In this document: piece after piece, positions 20,200 through 21,269 of the stretch
Layout of the letters: each line of letters starts with the position of its first letter
Numbering within the stretch: the first letter of the stretch is position 1
IMG/VR virus record: IMGVR_UViG_3300035703_000443
Span: 1 to 21,269 of that record
Strand: one strand, 5' to 3'
From: a virus
DNA length: 21,269 bases
Program-made: the position numbers and the translations under genes
Notes under the pieces: model-generated
What the model was told of the DNA's origin: nothing
What the model saw: only the letters and a program-made list of their open reading frames with translations
The model's database searches: none

Positions 20200-20816
20200 T
20201 GGCAGAAGAAAAAGTTTATTCTTTTAATGGATTCTCTACAACTGAAGGAGAAGTTCGTCTTGGTGATGTGATGAAGAACAATGCCAAAATGGCAGTCATT
20301 GTTCGTAATATATTTCCAACTTCTTTCAGAAGATCTCATTACATGGGTCTTCAGATGACTGGAAAACTTGCTGGTTCCACTATCAATAGTGCTCCTGCAA
20401 CTTATCAAATACTTTGTGGAGAACAACCAGTTAATGGAGTTTCATTTGTTGCATATGCAGAAAATGGCGACATGATCATTGGAGCTCCGAAAGGAAGAAT
20501 ACGAATGTTTGCTCAAGACATTGATATCATTGCTTCTGGAAATGGAACAGATACTGGATGGGTTAATGTTCTATCAAATGCAAAAGTTAATGTTGAATCT
20601 AATACTGTACAGTTGCAATCTTCAGATGCTTTAAGTTTGGGAACTGAAAGAAACTTGAATCTAAATGTTCCTGGTAGATATAAAATCACTTGTGGTTCAA
20701 TGAAAGTTGTTGAAGGTGCAGATGTTTCTCCAGTTACAAGTCCTTTAGGAAGTGGTGTAAATACTATTAAGCAACAACTAGAAGGTCTTAAAAAGTTAAT
20801 TGAGAGTATAACATAA
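20199..20816 (+). CDS. Structural protein with beta-helix-like region
   Basis: A 205-residue protein overlapping its neighbours by one base on each side (TGATG and TAATG). The first half has mixed strands (EVRLGDVMKNNAKMAVIVRN). The second half is rich in alternating hydrophobic residues (RIRMFAQDIDIIASGNG, KVNVESNTVQLQSSDALSLG, RNLNLNVPGRYKITCGSMKV), like a beta-helix or the gp5 C-terminal needle. The C-terminus is a helix (NTIKQQLEGLKKLIESI). Together with the gp27-like hub it may form the membrane-puncturing device. No lysozyme domain is present, unlike T4 gp5, and the wall hydrolases are in the tape-measure-like gene 2. Confident it is a virion gene, less sure of the exact role. Confidence 0.7.
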   Translation: MAEEKVYSFNGFSTTEGEVRLGDVMKNNAKMAVIVRNIFPTSFRRSHYMGLQMTGKLAGSTINSAPATYQILCGEQPVNGVSFVAYAENGDMIIGAPKGRIRMFAQDIDIIASGNGTDTGWVNVLSNAKVNVESNTVQLQSSDALSLGTERNLNLNVPGRYKITCGSMKVVEGADVSPVTSPLGSGVNTIKQQLEGLKKLIESIT

Positions 20817-21269
20817 TGGAAGTCGGAGATCTACATGTAGGTAAACAACTACAAGTTGTTTCAAATCTTCCCGGAGGAGTTCCAGGACCACCTAATGTGG
20901 CACATGGAGCTGGTGCTGCAGCTATTCCAGGTTCTGCTTGGATTGATGGTTCTCTTCATGTTGGTTCGCCTGTTTTTCTGACGGCAGAAACTTGTGTAGG
21001 ATTTGCAAGACCTCCAATAACAAATACCAAAGCATCTTTAGCAAAATCTATTTTAGCGGTTACAAGTAGGGGATTTTCTCCAACTCCTATTGATATTTTA
21101 TTTGGTGATCCTGCTGGACCAGTTGGCATTACATGTTTTACTGAAATAATAAACATTACAAATAACACCTCTATTAATATACTATCACCAACCACTAATG
21201 GAATTGGAATCTTAAATTGGTTTGGTGCAAAAACTTTAACAGGAGTTGTCGCAGAAACTGGAGCAGAAG
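20816..21269 (+). CDS. Structural protein, cut by the window edge
   Basis: The frame from ATG 20816 runs to the end of the window without a stop (151 complete codons). It starts MEVGDLHVGKQLQVVSNLPG and is rich in Gly, Pro and Ala (GPPNVAHGAGAAAIPGSAWI), followed by DGSLHVGSPVFLTAE and beta-rich repeats. The two -LHVG- segments suggest a short internal repeat. It overlaps the previous stop by one base (TAATG). The composition fits a baseplate or fibre protein similar to those of other marine T4-like phages. The C-terminus and full length are not visible. Confidence 0.7.
   Translation, partial: MEVGDLHVGKQLQVVSNLPGGVPGPPNVAHGAGAAAIPGSAWIDGSLHVGSPVFLTAETCVGFARPPITNTKASLAKSILAVTSRGFSPTPIDILFGDPAGPVGITCFTEIINITNNTSINILSPTTNGIGILNWFGAKTLTGVVAETGAE

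Overview
The window is a gene-dense, AT-rich segment of a T4-like contractile-tailed phage of the marine cyanobacterial type (host probably Prochlorococcus or Synechococcus). T4 homologues of genes 33, 59, 32, 53, 48, 4 and 26 are recognisable. They sit with genes typical of cyanophages: thyX, a phoH-like ATPase, a RecB-type exonuclease and a CP12-like protein. No tRNA, CRISPR array, insertion sequence or integrase was seen, and no gap without a gene exceeds about 120 bases. All calls come from reading the sequence; no database search was run.

Bases 1-5826 (+ strand) hold nucleotide metabolism, replication and late-transcription functions: a small acidic ORF, thyX, a GIY-YIG homing endonuclease, two small ORFs, phoH, the exonuclease, gp33, gp59, a DUF1825-like ORF and gp32. 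Most neighbours overlap or abut. Three sigma-70-type promoters with exact 17-base spacers (19-47, 3563-3591, 4814-4842) fit early or middle expression by host polymerase. The first is interleaved with a terminator hairpin.

Bases 5827-9452 (- strand) hold gp53, gp48, an unknown ORF, a second GIY-YIG endonuclease and gp4. The gp32 and gp53 stop codons touch tail to tail, and the likely gp32 terminator lies inside the antisense of gene 53. Late promoters resembling TATAAATA, the element read by gp55-gp33, lie in this half.

Bases 9491-21269 (+ strand) are a tail and baseplate operon: a tube-fold protein, gp26, an overlapping -1-frame chaperone extension, two tandem tape-measure-like proteins, a gp27-like hub, a CP12-like protein and three structural proteins, the last cut by the window edge. 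The second tape-measure-like protein ends in a lambda-type lytic transglycosylase and an M23 peptidase. The order tube, chaperone with frameshift, tape measure matches lambda V-G-GT-H.

The best candidates for novelty are: (1) a dnaX-like three-part -1 frameshift signal at the end of gene 26, which would give a 299-residue fusion; (2) a CP12-like Calvin-cycle regulator with only the C-terminal cysteine pair, inside the baseplate operon; (3) tandem paralogous tape-measure-like proteins, one carrying two wall hydrolases; (4) the composite terminator/sigma-70 promoter at the left edge.
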